Below, one piece after another: positions 43,697 through 55,200 of a stretch of DNA of 64,000 nt (positions within the stretch are counted from its first letter, which is position 1; every line of letters begins with the position of its first letter). Where the stretch lies: NCBI GenBank assembly GCA_964586455.1, contig CAZPHV010000008.1:1-64000 (forward strand), given 5' to 3'. The notes under the pieces are model-generated. The model saw nothing but the letters and a program-made list of their open reading frames with translations, did not search any database and had not been told where the DNA came from. Origin of the DNA: Aquimonas sp964586455. GTDB taxonomy: Bacteria > Pseudomonadota > Gammaproteobacteria > Xanthomonadales > Xanthomonadaceae. The position numbers were made by a program, and so were the translations under genes.

Positions 43697-44578
43697 TGCG
43701 CGTTGCTGTCGCTGCCTATCCGCTGGAATCGATCACGAGCTGCGAGGCCTGGGCCGACAAGCAGCGCCGTCTGCTCAGAGAGGCCAAGGCCTTGGGGGCT
43801 GAACTGGCGGTGCTGCCCGAGTGCCTGCCGCTGGAGCTGGCGGGCGCCCAGCCCAGCGCGGTGCGCGAAGGCTTCGCGGCCTCGCTCGCAGTTCTGCAGC
43901 TACTGCTCGAACCCTGGCAGGCGCTGCATCTGGAACTCGCGCGCACTTGACCTGAACATTCAAGCTGGCACCTTCCTGTTGCGCCAGCCGAACGGCCACT
44001 ATCGCAACCGAGCCTTCTGGTTCACGCCCTCGGGCGAAGTTCACGGGCAGGACAAACTGCAGCTCATCGGTTTCGAGAACGCCAGCGGTCTGATCGAGCT
44101 CGGCGATGCATTCAGGGTCTTCGAGCTGGACGCGCTCCGCATCGACATCGCGGTCTGCTAAATCTGCGAGTTCCCGCTGGCGGTGTGCGCCCAGCGCGAA
44201 GCCGGCGCGCGTCTGCTGCTGGTGCCAAGCTGTACCGACACGCCGGCGGGCGCGACCCGCGTGCGCACCGGCTGCATGGCGCGCGCGCTGGAAAACTGCA
44301 TTTTGGTTGACCGCGCGGTCACAGCCGGCGAACTGCCCTGGAGCCCCGCGCTCGAGACCAACATCGGGGGCGCGATTCGCGCGCCTATGGATGTGGGACC
44401 GCCGGCCGATGGCGTGCCGGTTGTCAATGCGCCCGGCGGGACATGGGCCGACGCCGAGCTGCCGCTGCCGCGGCTGCAGCGCGCGGCGCCGAAGTCGCAG
44501 GTGGCCGTGGATTCGGATTGGACGCAGCAGCTGCGGCCAGCGCTGTTGAGAGTCAATGTGCACGCCGTCCAGTACTGA
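43696..44578 (+). pseudogene. Carbon-nitrogen hydrolase (nitrilase family) gene, broken
   Basis: The frame from the ATG at 43696 reads like the N-terminal half of a nitrilase-type amidase (LAVLPECLPLE, Glu of the triad region), then stops at 43948-43950. Near 43935-43945 the homology moves to another frame (LNIQAGTFL, then DKLQLIGFE), which runs to TAA at 44159-44161 inside the nucleophile motif: AVC-stop-ICEFPL where a typical sequence is AVCYDxEFP. The same frame then continues to 44578 (VPSCTDTPAG, RALENCILVD). So one frameshift and one nonsense codon break an otherwise complete gene of about 290 codons. The start overlaps the GNAT stop by 1 nt. Confidence 0.85.
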
Positions 44579-44843
44579 GCTTCGACTTCACGCCTGGCCG
44601 CGGTGCGTTGATTGTCGAGCTGTGGGGCATCTGCCTCACCGGCGAGCCTGTAGGATTCGCGGAACGGTTTGAGCTGAGATTTGTCCTCGCCGCGCGCCGC
44701 GACAGTGCTGCCAGCGAGAGCGCGGGGCTTCTGAAATCAAGGGCCGCGTGCGGCACGCTACAGAGTTGCTACAGAACGGCAGCTGTTGCCTTGCAGAGCC
44801 TTTAGTAGGCTGCCAGGCGTCGCTTAGTTCTGCAGGTGCCTTT

Positions 44844-47800
44844 GTGCGCATTTCTGGCCTTTTTCTTCTTGTTTCATTGACTGCCTTTGCTGACGGCGCC
44901 GCGCTTGCGCAGATTAGCGACCCGCTTTCCGCCGTTGCCGTGTGGCCCACCCCAGAGGGATTTCAAGTTCGAGTTCAGCAGCAGGTCGTCGAGCTGGACT
45001 TCGAAGGTGCAGTGGTCGGGCAAAGCGCCAATCAAGCGCTGTCGCTGGGTTCGGAGCCTCCACGTCTCGTGCTCCCAGCGTCCGGTAATCAGGAGGCCGT
45101 CGCGGTCCTCGACGCGGCTGACAACCGCAACGGGCCCGAGTGCGAGCGCGTGGATGCGGGCGGCGGGCGCAAGATCCTGGTAGTGCGCCTCGCAACGCTC
45201 TCTTCAGAGTGGATGCTTCCTGTTGCGCGTGATCAGGAAGGTCTGATCTATGCGAAAGGCCTCAGTCTCGGCGGCCGATTCCCAGTGCCGCATGTGCAGG
45301 TCTACGCGCCGGACTGTCATCTGCTGGGGCGAATCGAACTCGATGCCAACGATGCGGTTCAGGGCATTGCGGCCAGTTCCGGTCAGCGCGGTGTTTGGAT
45401 ATACGTGAGCCGAGGTGGTAGTGCCTCGATGCGTCGCTACGTCGGTTTGCAGTTTGAGCGCGCGTTCGAAATCGAAGGTGGGCTCGGCGAGGTTTCCTCG
45501 ATGGCGGTATCGCCCGATGGAGCACTGCTGGCGGCCGCGCGTCGCTTTGACCGTCCACCCACCAAGCTCGGCTTGCACCGCTTTGATCCCTCGAACCCAG
45601 GGAGCGATTTCCAATCAATGTTCTTTGGGGGTGAGTACAGCTACGGTTTTGCGTTTGTTGAGGGGCACATCATCCACGCAGCTCAGGTGCGAGACGAGAA
45701 CTTCGATCAGTTCCTTGGGCTTCTGGAACTTGATGCGCAGTTGCGGGTGCGGGAGTCCGGTTTCACCCGGATCGCCAACGCGAGCCAGCTGCGACGTGTC
45801 GTCGATCAGGCCGAGGGAATGCAGGGCAACGCATGGGCGATCGATCGCGGCCAGAACGGTGGGATCTGCCTTGAAGCCTCTACCTGCCAGGTTTTCGTGG
45901 GCAGGCTGAGGCGTGGCCCGTCGCTGGAAATCTTGAGCCCCGCGGTTGCTGGCAGGCCCGCCTTGTTCGTCGGTAGTGACGGTAGCGTCATTCGCGGCGG
46001 CATCGAGTCCGGGCGCCTTCGACTCTACCGCAGCTCGGCGGGTGCGGACTCACTGCCCTTCGCAACCAAGCTCGAAGGGCTTGCGCTGAGCGCATCGAGC
46101 TATCGGTCAGTGGCGATGGGTCCCGTCAACCCGTCACTCCCGGGCGGCGCAGGGTCACTTGTGCTTTCCTCCACAAACGGCGGCACCTACGCCTCCGCTT
46201 ACGACCTAGAGGGGCGTGAGCGATGGCAGGCGCGCTTGACGTGGTCGCCGCGGGTCGCAAAATGGCTGACTTCGACTGCCCCGGGGGAGCGAGCCTGCGT
46301 AGCGATGTCGTACGGGTTGCTCGCCTTTACTGGTCAGAATCCCATTGCCGTCGACGTCGTCTGCCTGGACACGCTGACCGGTGAAGCCGAGCCTCTGGTC
46401 AGCGAACTCGCCAGGGCGGATGGACTGCAGCTGGTGGGGGGGAACGCTTCCGCGCACGGCGAGCTGGTCTTGTATCACGTGCAACAGCAGCGGACGTTTG
46501 CCGCTCAGCAACCGACGGCGATCGTCCAGACTCGGCTTTCTCCCGGCGATGCCCCGCAGCGGCGCTTGTTCGTTTCGCAGTCGTCCAATCCGGAAGCTGG
46601 CCCTCTGCGCGTGATAGAAGGCCCTTTGGGGCGATTCCTCTTCGTGGACGACAGCACCGGAAGTCTGCTGCTTCGGCATTTCAACAGCGACGGCTCCGAG
46701 CTCGCGAGTCGCGCTCTGTCCGGTTTCCGCGCGCGTCCAACGCTTCTTGCGGTGGATGCCTCGGGCGGGGCTCTGCTGGCGGGCCCCGCGACCAGTGGCG
46801 GCGACCAACTCGTTTCCATCGGTTCTGACGGCCAGGAAGACTGGCGGGTGTCGCTGCAGAACCTTGCGCCGGGAATCGACAAGCTTCTTGAACGGTTCGC
46901 CACCGCGCGAGCATTCGTGGACCCAGCCAGCAGATCGTGGTTGCTGCTGGTGTTCGGCGAAGACGGCCTGGATCGCCTCTTCGCGATCGACCGAGCGAAC
47001 GGCCAGACTGTTGCCGATCTCGCGCTCCCGGATGTTGAGTCCAATGCCCGCACGCGGGAAGCCGAATTCTCGCTTGACCCGACGTCCGGTGACGTGACTT
47101 TGGCGCGGCGCCAAGGTCGCAGCCTGGAGTTCAGGCGAATCGATGCTGCCGGCGGGCGGGTTGGGGCGCCGACACTCCGGATCTTGTCCACGGCAAGTGA
47201 CTGGTTTCAGCGATTCCAACCGCTGGCTCGGGACTGGTACTTGCAGGACGGGCAGGTGTCGGCGGTGTTCGCACCCACCGCGAACGCTCCGCAACGGGCG
47301 GAAGTCCGCCGATATGGCGCGCCTGCGCTGGCCGCGGACGTGCCGCTGTCAGAAGCCCACGCCGGCCTGTGGTTCGATCCGCAGAGCAGTGGCCAAGGCT
47401 TACTGATCGACGTCCAGGCCGGCCAGGGGTACACGTTCGGCACCTGGTTCACCTTCGCTCAGGAAACCTTCGGGCAGCGCGATTCGCTGCGCTGGTATTC
47501 CATGCTCGCGCGCGATGCGTCCGGGCACGTGCCGGTTGGGGCCGAACTGTTTCAGACCCGAGGTGGGGACTTCTCCGGCAGCCGGGTGCCGCAGACCGAG
47601 TCTGCCGGCGTCGCCGGGCTGCGCGCGATCGACTGCAACACGCTGGAGTTTTCCTATTCGATTCCCGATGCGAATGATGTTTCGGCGCCGGTACTGACGG
47701 GCGCGCGCCGCCTGCAGCGCCTGGGCCCGGCACCCGCTTCCTGTGGTGGTACGTCACTTTCCGAACAGTCGGGTCTAAGCAGCGCATCCACCGGCAGCTG

Positions 47801-48188
47801 GGTGCTGGAAGGTCGGCCCAGCCAGGGCGTGCTGATGCAGGTCGACCCCGGCGCTGCCGACCAGCCGGGCGCGCTCTGGGGCGCGTGGTTTGGCTTCGAT
47901 GCCGGCGAGCCCGATGATGCCTTCGCCCAGCACTGGCTAACCGTGGTCGGCCGCAGCGCCACGGGCCAACCGGGCGTGGTCGAGCTGGAGTGGATGCGCA
48001 CCCTGGGCGGCAGCTTCGACGCTCAGCCCACCCGCAACACCACCGTGGTCGGCAGCGGCCGCCTGCGTTTCACCGCCTGCGATCGCGCGGTGCTGGAGTA
48101 CAGCTTCGATGCGCCGGGGCTGGCGGGCGATGCGTTTGCCGGGCTGCAGGGGCAGGTGAACTTGCGGCGGTTTGAGCCCTGCCGCTGA
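44844..48188 (+). CDS. Large secreted tandem paralogue 1 (1114 aa)
   Basis: The likely start is the GTG at 44844, with AGG at 44834-44836, giving the signal peptide MRISGLFLLVSLTAFADGAALAQ; the in-frame ATG at 44748 would add 32 non-signal residues. The first 850 residues are beta-rich with weak repeats (such as SVGEDW- and GRERWQA-like strands), likely propeller-type. The C-terminal 250 residues hold two related domains: A (AGLWFDPQSSGQGLLIDV ... GTWFTF) and B (GSWVLEGRPSQGVLMQV ... GAWFGF), each followed by a DCNTLEF- or ACDRAVLEY-type end. It ends VNLRRFEPCR. About 30 percent-like identity to the next two genes is visible by eye; function is unknown. Confidence 0.7.
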   Translation: MRISGLFLLVSLTAFADGAALAQISDPLSAVAVWPTPEGFQVRVQQQVVELDFEGAVVGQSANQALSLGSEPPRLVLPASGNQEAVAVLDAADNRNGPECERVDAGGGRKILVVRLATLSSEWMLPVARDQEGLIYAKGLSLGGRFPVPHVQVYAPDCHLLGRIELDANDAVQGIAASSGQRGVWIYVSRGGSASMRRYVGLQFERAFEIEGGLGEVSSMAVSPDGALLAAARRFDRPPTKLGLHRFDPSNPGSDFQSMFFGGEYSYGFAFVEGHIIHAAQVRDENFDQFLGLLELDAQLRVRESGFTRIANASQLRRVVDQAEGMQGNAWAIDRGQNGGICLEASTCQVFVGRLRRGPSLEILSPAVAGRPALFVGSDGSVIRGGIESGRLRLYRSSAGADSLPFATKLEGLALSASSYRSVAMGPVNPSLPGGAGSLVLSSTNGGTYASAYDLEGRERWQARLTWSPRVAKWLTSTAPGERACVAMSYGLLAFTGQNPIAVDVVCLDTLTGEAEPLVSELARADGLQLVGGNASAHGELVLYHVQQQRTFAAQQPTAIVQTRLSPGDAPQRRLFVSQSSNPEAGPLRVIEGPLGRFLFVDDSTGSLLLRHFNSDGSELASRALSGFRARPTLLAVDASGGALLAGPATSGGDQLVSIGSDGQEDWRVSLQNLAPGIDKLLERFATARAFVDPASRSWLLLVFGEDGLDRLFAIDRANGQTVADLALPDVESNARTREAEFSLDPTSGDVTLARRQGRSLEFRRIDAAGGRVGAPTLRILSTASDWFQRFQPLARDWYLQDGQVSAVFAPTANAPQRAEVRRYGAPALAADVPLSEAHAGLWFDPQSSGQGLLIDVQAGQGYTFGTWFTFAQETFGQRDSLRWYSMLARDASGHVPVGAELFQTRGGDFSGSRVPQTESAGVAGLRAIDCNTLEFSYSIPDANDVSAPVLTGARRLQRLGPAPASCGGTSLSEQSGLSSASTGSWVLEGRPSQGVLMQVDPGAADQPGALWGAWFGFDAGEPDDAFAQHWLTVVGRSATGQPGVVELEWMRTLGGSFDAQPTRNTTVVGSGRLRFTACDRAVLEYSFDAPGLAGDAFAGLQGQVNLRRFEPCR

Positions 48189-48491
48189 GCGCACGTTGAT
48201 TCGCATCAAGGCTAAGCAGCCTCCGCGTTTGCAGCCGACACGCCTGGGTCAAGGAAGAACCCCGTATCGAATGGCCTGTGGGTAGCGATCGCTGTCACTC
48301 GTGTGCATGCACAGACTACCGCTCTCCACATTGTTCGCCCTTGATAACGATCTGACTACATTCCTGTGACAGACCCATCGAGCTGCTTCAGTTACGTTGC
48401 CTCTCGGCAAAAGGTTGTTGCTGGCGTCGCGCGCTTGCGTTGCATGAGGCGTGAACGCCACGCGTCGCATTGAAGTTCGAATGGGGGTTTC
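48189..48491. other. Gap between paralogues 1 and 2
   Basis: About 300 nt. No gene, terminator or repeat was recognised. The region ends with GGGGG just before the ATG at 48492. Confidence 0.35.
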
Positions 48492-51400
48492 ATGAGTAGT
48501 TTTCTGATTCGGTCGCGCAGCCTGTGCTGCGCGTTGATCGCGTTCTTGTTGGCCAGCGCGACCGCTGCCAACGAACTCTCGGTGCTTCCTGACGCTGAAG
48601 GAGTGTCGCTGCGGCTCTACGGCGAGGTGATCCGCTTCGACGCTCGCGGTCAGCGGATAGAGCGCCGCAGTGATGCCTTGCAGCGTGCGGTCGTGGGGCC
48701 TTCAGCTGCCTTCGCCCGACCTTCCCCCGGTGAACCGCTGTTCTGGGCGCTGCCGGGGACCGAAACGCACGAGGCCGTGATACTGGGCTCCACCTTGCCC
48801 GGTGCGCCGCTGTGCGAGCGGGTCATGCTGGAGGATGGTCGCTTCGCGCAACTCTTGCGCGTGGTTCAGCCCGCTCGGAGACCGGATGGCGCAAACGAGC
48901 CGAGCGCTGTGGTGCCCGGAGCATTCGAGTACGGCAGAAATGCACAATACGACGCGGTCTACCAATCGGGTGTAGTGGCGCGTGGCGCAGACGCGCGTGT
49001 GCTGGTGGCCGCGCCGCGAAACGGCGGCGGCTTGCCTGACGCACTGCACTTCGCGGCTGATTGCGAGTCGGTCGGGCAGGCGTTGCCCCGGGTGCTGGCG
49101 CTGGCGGCGCACCCCCAAGTGGCGGGCGCGTGGGTGGTTCGCGCGACGGATTCCGTTGCCCCCTCGCCACAGCGCTTCGTGCTGGAGCGCGTCGTCGAGG
49201 GTGCGGTAGCAGAGCTGATCGATCTGGAAGGACTGCTGCCGATGGCGTCACAGCCGGCGCCGCTGCGTGGCTTCTGGTTGAAGGCGCTCGACGACGGCGG
49301 CGTACTGCTGGCCGTGGTGGCGTTCGATAGCGCGCAGATCGGACTGCAGCGCTATGAGCAAACGGGTCGGCTTGCGGCCTCGGCCGAAGTGGATGGTTTC
49401 GGTCTGGCCGGGATCGAGCAGACGGACACTGGCTTCAGGCTCGCCGTTCGTACGGAGCCGCGGGTTGCTGGTGCCTCGCGCGTGATCGCGCTTCAGTCTG
49501 ATCTGCAGGTGCATGGAAGCATCGATCTGTCAGGCATGTACCTGCACGGCCCGCTTGCCTCGGCCGAGCACGGTTCGCGAGGCGCGGATTGGCTGCTGTC
49601 GGAGCAGCCCTGGGTCCTCGATCACGAGCAGTTTTCAGCGAGCTTCCCGCGGCCGAGCACAGGCTTTGGTGTCGGCAGGCTCGCGGAGGGCCCACGAGTC
49701 GATGTACTGCAAGCCTTGAGTCCATTCCGCCCGCGTCTGCGGCTCGCTGACGGAAGTCTGGTCGCCACTTCGCACGAGCAAGTGACAATGCAGGCGTGGA
49801 ACTTGACTGCAAGCGGAGGCGCGCCGATCGCTCTGGCGCTGCCCGCTATGGATCCGCTGTCCAGGCTGCCGACGCTTTCTCAGGTTGAGCATTCGCAAGG
49901 CACGCTTCGACTGGTAACTGCTACAGAGGGCAGCGAACTGCAGATGATCGAGCCATCCGGCGCCCTGCGCTGGAGGGCGTCTGCCGCAGGCGAGCTGCTG
50001 CGCGGTCCGGATTCGGATCGCGCCTGCGTCGCGCGACGCGACGTGGGCAACGTTTGCTTCACCGGCATGTGCGGCTTGTACGGTCGGGTGGCGGTGGAGT
50101 GTTTTCGGATCACGGACGGTGTTGCGCTGCCTGCGCACGAGATTTCCAGCAGTGGCTCGGTAGAGAAGGGACCGCCGCGATTGTTCGGAAGCGTAGCTGG
50201 CGACGGGAGCATGGTGGTTTACGACGTCCGTTCGCCCGGCTTCCAGCCCTCGCCATGGGAGACCGCGCAGTTGCGTATCGGACCTCTGGGTGAAACCTCC
50301 ACACGCGTATTCGCGCTGCCGCAGTTGGGTGGGCCCGGAGTCTCGCCCGATTGGCGTGGTGCGCCGCCTCAGCAGTGGGTGCAAACGCCGCAGGGCGACG
50401 TGGTAGTGGCCGAGTCGGAGGTGTCATCCGGCACCCGAACGCTTGTTCTTCGACGCCTGGATCTGGCCGGCGTCGAGACGAGTTCCGCTGCCCTTGGCGA
50501 CGCCAGCGGCTGGGTGCGTCTGCTCGCCATGGATCGCAGCGGTGAGCTGTTGTTGCTGGCCGGGCCGGCCGGCTCGGCACCTGGCCAGGGCGTGCCACTG
50601 CTCAATGTCTTGTCTGCGTCGTTCGCCTCCTTATGGTCGGATCGTGTTCCGGGGCTTGCCGCAGCAGCCGCGCCCAATGCCTTGGGCAGCTTGCCGATCG
50701 CCGCGCGTACGCCCAATGGCAGGCACTGGGGAGTCGCGACAGATGACCGATCCGTCTTTCTGATAGACCCGGCCAGCGGCGAGCCCGCGACCAAGCTTGC
50801 GTTGCCCGACCAGGACGCCCAAGGCGGGCTGCAAGGTTGGGCATTGGCATCCGGCGACGCGGCTGATGAGCTCGTGCTCCTGCGCAGCGGACAGCGGGGC
50901 CTGGAGTTGCGGCGCCTGCACGCCCAATCGTTCGATGTGGGCGCGCCCGCGCGACTGGACAGCGCGCAGGCCGCCGATCGGAGTCCGGCAGGTCTGCAGC
51001 AGCAAGGATCTGTCCTCTACCTTGGGCCTGTGGTGCCAGGTGATGCGGTGCGCACGCTGCAGGCGCCCGCGCAAGCTGAGCTCATTGCGGTCGATGGCCG
51101 CCATACCGGCCTCTGGTACGACCCGATGAGCACAGGCCAGGGCCTGATGCTGGACGTGGAGGCCGACGCGGGGCGTTGGTTCGCGGGATGGTTCACCTTT
51201 TCCGATACGCCGATTGGCAGTGGCCTCGCCGGGTTCGAGCGCAGCCGACCGATCTGGTACACGGCTCTGGGCCAGGCGCAGGCAGGCGCCGCGGCACTGC
51301 CCGTTCAGGGGCTTCTGTATGACACCCGTGGCGGCGACTTCACAGGCGCGCTGGCGCCGAGCACATCGCAGGTGGGCGAGCTCGAGCTGCGCGCGGTGGA

Positions 51401-51950
51401 CTGCAACACGCTGGAGTTCAGCTATCGCATGCCGCAGTCGACGCTGGAGTCTTCCAACACCTGGCGCAGTGGCAGCCGTCGCCTGCAGCGGCTTGGGCCG
51501 CCGCCGTCGAGCTGCAATGGCGACGATGCTCCAAGTGCCAACGGCCTTGATCGAGCGTCGAGCGGCAGTTGGGTGCTGGAAGGCCGTCAGTCGCAGGGCC
51601 TCTTGCTGCAGGTAGAGCCTGGAACCCAGGACGCGCTGTGGGGTGCCTGGTTTGGTTTCGCTCCCGATCAGCCAGCACTGAACAATCGACAGCATTGGCT
51701 GACCGTGATCGGCCGCAGCGCCGCGGGCCAATCGGGTGTGGTCGAGCTGGAGTGGATGCGCACGCTGGGTGGCGGCTTCGATTCGCAGCCAACGCGCAAC
51801 ACCCGCGTGATCGGTACGGGCCGCCTGCGCTTCACCGCCTGCGATCGCGCGGTGCTGGAGTACAGCTTCGAGGCGCCGGGTCTGCCGGGCGATGCGTTTG
51901 CCGGGCTGCAAGGGCAGGTGGCGGTACGGCGCTTCGAGCCCTGCAGATAG
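48492..51950 (+). CDS. Large secreted tandem paralogue 2 (1152 aa)
   Basis: The ATG at 48492 follows GGGGG and a signal peptide is clear (cleavage after ATAA, near residue 26). It aligns with paralogue 1 from the first strand (VLPDAEGVSLRLYGEVIRF) to the end (VAVRRFEPCR). The C-terminal domains A (TGLWYDPMSTGQGLMLDV ... AGWFTF) and B (GSWVLEGRQSQGLLLQV ... GAWFGF) are well kept, with the closing GRLRFTACDRAVLEYSFEAPG. The middle part is more variable. It lacks a lipobox and any membrane anchor at the C-terminus, so it is probably released or bound to the envelope by its own interactions. Confidence 0.72.
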   Translation: MSSFLIRSRSLCCALIAFLLASATAANELSVLPDAEGVSLRLYGEVIRFDARGQRIERRSDALQRAVVGPSAAFARPSPGEPLFWALPGTETHEAVILGSTLPGAPLCERVMLEDGRFAQLLRVVQPARRPDGANEPSAVVPGAFEYGRNAQYDAVYQSGVVARGADARVLVAAPRNGGGLPDALHFAADCESVGQALPRVLALAAHPQVAGAWVVRATDSVAPSPQRFVLERVVEGAVAELIDLEGLLPMASQPAPLRGFWLKALDDGGVLLAVVAFDSAQIGLQRYEQTGRLAASAEVDGFGLAGIEQTDTGFRLAVRTEPRVAGASRVIALQSDLQVHGSIDLSGMYLHGPLASAEHGSRGADWLLSEQPWVLDHEQFSASFPRPSTGFGVGRLAEGPRVDVLQALSPFRPRLRLADGSLVATSHEQVTMQAWNLTASGGAPIALALPAMDPLSRLPTLSQVEHSQGTLRLVTATEGSELQMIEPSGALRWRASAAGELLRGPDSDRACVARRDVGNVCFTGMCGLYGRVAVECFRITDGVALPAHEISSSGSVEKGPPRLFGSVAGDGSMVVYDVRSPGFQPSPWETAQLRIGPLGETSTRVFALPQLGGPGVSPDWRGAPPQQWVQTPQGDVVVAESEVSSGTRTLVLRRLDLAGVETSSAALGDASGWVRLLAMDRSGELLLLAGPAGSAPGQGVPLLNVLSASFASLWSDRVPGLAAAAAPNALGSLPIAARTPNGRHWGVATDDRSVFLIDPASGEPATKLALPDQDAQGGLQGWALASGDAADELVLLRSGQRGLELRRLHAQSFDVGAPARLDSAQAADRSPAGLQQQGSVLYLGPVVPGDAVRTLQAPAQAELIAVDGRHTGLWYDPMSTGQGLMLDVEADAGRWFAGWFTFSDTPIGSGLAGFERSRPIWYTALGQAQAGAAALPVQGLLYDTRGGDFTGALAPSTSQVGELELRAVDCNTLEFSYRMPQSTLESSNTWRSGSRRLQRLGPPPSSCNGDDAPSANGLDRASSGSWVLEGRQSQGLLLQVEPGTQDALWGAWFGFAPDQPALNNRQHWLTVIGRSAAGQSGVVELEWMRTLGGGFDSQPTRNTRVIGTGRLRFTACDRAVLEYSFEAPGLPGDAFAGLQGQVAVRRFEPCR

Positions 51951-52284
51951 GCGGTCCTTGCTTCTACCATCGGGCTAGAGTTCGGCAACAGTCACGGTGA
52001 ACGCGTTCGACTAGGCTTCGGCTGTCGCATTGCGGCTCGGCCCGCTGGGGGCGCGGGGCCCTGTTCGCAGCGCAGCGCAGAGTCGTGCGAACTCGGGAAG
52101 TAGGGTGAGGCAGCGGTCTCGACGAGGACCGGCTGACAGGTCCGGCGAGCGGGCTCACAGCTTCGTTTGCCAGAGCGTGTGCGTGTGAAACAGAACTCTG
52201 CGAGCTCAGACTTTTGCGCGATTGCCGGATGATCTCTTCTATCGACCGGCCCCTATGACGAATTGCGAAAGATGGTGGTGTCCC
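51951..52284. other. Gap between paralogues 2 and 3
   Basis: About 330 nt. No gene or repeat was recognised. An in-frame ATG at 52222 starts too far upstream of the signal peptide of paralogue 3 to be the preferred start. Confidence 0.35.
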
Positions 52285-55200
52285 ATGTTTGAATCGATTC
52301 CTGTCAGAACCTCCGTGCGACTTGGCACTTCGCTGCTCGGCTCGTGGCTTGCGCTGTCGTGTCTTGGCGGTTCCGCGCTCGCGCAGAGCCGTGTCACCCC
52401 GGTGCACTACTCGCTGCTACCGCTCGAGCAAGGGTTCGAGCTGCGCGCGCACGCAGAGGTGCTGCGCTTCGGCATCGATGGCGAGCTGCAGGATGTCGCA
52501 GCGGATGCGTTCATCGAGGCGCCGCTGTGGGAGGATCTGCCCCAAAGCGTCTGGGTTCACACACTTCCCGCCACCGAGACGCTGGATCCGCTGTACATGG
52601 TCCAGCAACGCGAGCAGGCGTGCACACGGGTGCGCATGGAAGACGGACGCGACGCACTGCGGGTGTCGACCGTGTTACCGGCGCCGCCCGAAATCAATTT
52701 CACCCCGCCGCCGGGGACACCGCAGCCAACCCCCTTGGGCAGCCTTGGCTGGGCCAACGAGCGCAGTGATCCCGCTCATCTTGCGGGTCTGGTGGCGCGC
52801 GACAGCGAGGGCCTGGTCTACGCATTCGGGTGGGAGTTTCTGCCATACGCTGCTTTCCGCCTGCGGGTGTTCGCGCCGGACTGCCGGCTTGTGGACCAGG
52901 TGTTTCAGCTGCACTCCTTTGATGCTCACCCGGCGAAGCCCGGGGTGTATGTCGTGCGCGACCGCGGGCCAGCCGCCAGTCTGGCGCTGTCGCGTTTCGA
53001 AGGCGGGCAGCGCGTGTGGGACAGGGACCTGCTCACTGTCCTGCAGGTGAACAAGAACCAGATCATTCACACCTGGCTGCGCGCCCTCGACGATGGCAGC
53101 GTGCTGCTGGTAGGCGCGGGCGGGAGTGTCGAGAGCTTGGAACTGGCGCTGTTCGATGACAGCGGACAAGTAGTGGCACGCGGCCAGGTTGCCGGACGCA
53201 GTGTCGCCGCGCTGCGCGAGCAGGACGGCAGCCTGTTGCTGGCGGTCGGCGAACGCGCGGACCGCGCCGGAGCGCGCAGCCTGGTCGAGCTGGACCGCAG
53301 CCTGCGCGTGGTCCAACGCGTCGAGATCGAGGAAGGCTTCGTACTGGGACCGCTGGGCAGCAGCGAAGCCGGACTGCGTTCGGCGGAGTGGCTGGTGCAT
53401 GCCGAGGACAATGCGGTCAGGGCCGCCGAGTATTCCGAGCCCTCGCGCTGGGGCAGCCTGCGCTTCATGCCGGGCGGAGCAGTGGAGTGGCTGCAGCCCA
53501 TGGGTGAGCTGCGTCCGCGCTTGCGGCTTGCGGAAGACGAGCTTCTCGCCTCCCGCAGGCAGGACGGCATACCCCGTCTGGCCAAGGTCGGCGAGGGCGG
53601 CTCGACGCAGTGGATCGAGCCGCTGCGCGTGGCTTCGCCTTCGATGCCGTGGGTTGCAGGGCAGGACGCCCTGGACGACGGCAGGGTGGCGAGACTGTGG
53701 AGATTCGGCAACGTCTGGCATCTGCAGCTTCAGCGCGAGTCGCAGACGCTCTGGAGCCGAACATTGGACGCCGTGCCGCGTTTCAGTACGACCTATCTGC
53801 ATGCGGAGTGGGAGGCCGGTCGGATCTGCGCCTCGGCTTCGTACTGGGCCGGTGCCGGTGCGTTCACGCTGTACTGCTTCAATGTGGACGATGGCACTGC
53901 GATGACCTCGCCCAGCTGGCAGGGCCAGCCCACGCCAAACGTTCGGCCGCTTGGCGGCATGAGCCCGGACGGAGCCGCCAGCTACTTCCTGCGCTACTTC
54001 ACCTCTGCGGGCGCGGCCGCGCTCCGACATCTACAAGCGGCGCCGGGCGGCACGGAGCCGGTAAGCACGACGATTCCGATTTCCAATGTGGTGAATTGCG
54101 CCCAACGTGCAGTAGGTTCGCGGCCCGGCCTCGGGGCGGCGGTCATCGAGAGCGTGGCAGACGGGTTCCAACTGAACCGTTATTCGGCCGCCGGCGACCT
54201 GCTCTGGCAGCAGTCGCTTCCGGAAGATCTGGACTGCCCCGGCGTGCTTGGACTCGCGGCGGGCGGTGAAGTGTTGATCGGCGAGTTCGCGCCTCCCGTG
54301 GGGTCGCTGCAGCCGACTGCATTGATGCTGGTCTCAGGCGAGCAGAGTGTGGTGTGGCGCACGCCTCTGGATGCGGTCGGCGTCGATGCGACGACGGCCC
54401 TGCTGTCAGCGGATTCGGGATCCTGGATCGAGGTGCCCGAATCCCGCCAATGGCTGGGCCTGGTGGCCGTGCAGGGCGCAGCCGCTGTGCTGATGCTGGA
54501 CCAGCAGACCGGGGTGGTGAATGAACTGTTCCGGCCCACGCTCAACGCGCAGAGCTTGCGCGGCTGGGAACTCGCACGCTCGCCGGTTGCGGGTGAAGTG
54601 CTACTGGTGCATCGCGAAGGCACCCGCGCGAGCATCCGCCGGCTGCAGGTCGCAGACTCACGGCTGGGAGCGCCCGCTCAGCTGTCCGCCCCGTGGAGCG
54701 GCTCCCAGCAGTCAATCGCGCGCGTGGCGGATCGACTGGAGGCGGTGAGCCACGCTCCCGATATTGCAGCAGGAATCCAAGCTTCGACCGCTGCACAGGC
54801 ACCGCCGCTGGCCGCGGACCAGCCCTTGGGGCCCGAGCACAGCGGCCTGTGGTATGACCCGCAGACGACGGGGCAGGGGCTGATGCTCGATGTCGAAGCC
54901 GGCACTCAGCGCTGGTTCGCGGCCTGGTTCGGCTTTGTCCTGCCGACCGAGGCAGCGGCCCTGGGGGATATTGCAAGTCATCGGGGGCTGCGCTGGTACT
55001 CGATGCTGGGTCAGGGCTCCGCCGCGACTGGGATGCCGATCGCGGGCACGCTCTACTCCACTGCTGATGGAACTTTCAGCGGCGGCGCGCCCGTGACCCG
55101 CGAACAGGGTTCGGCCGAGCTGCGCGCCATCGACTGCAACACCTTGGAGCTCGGATACCGCATCGAGCCCGCGCAGCCCGGCCAAGCGCTGCCGTTCGCG

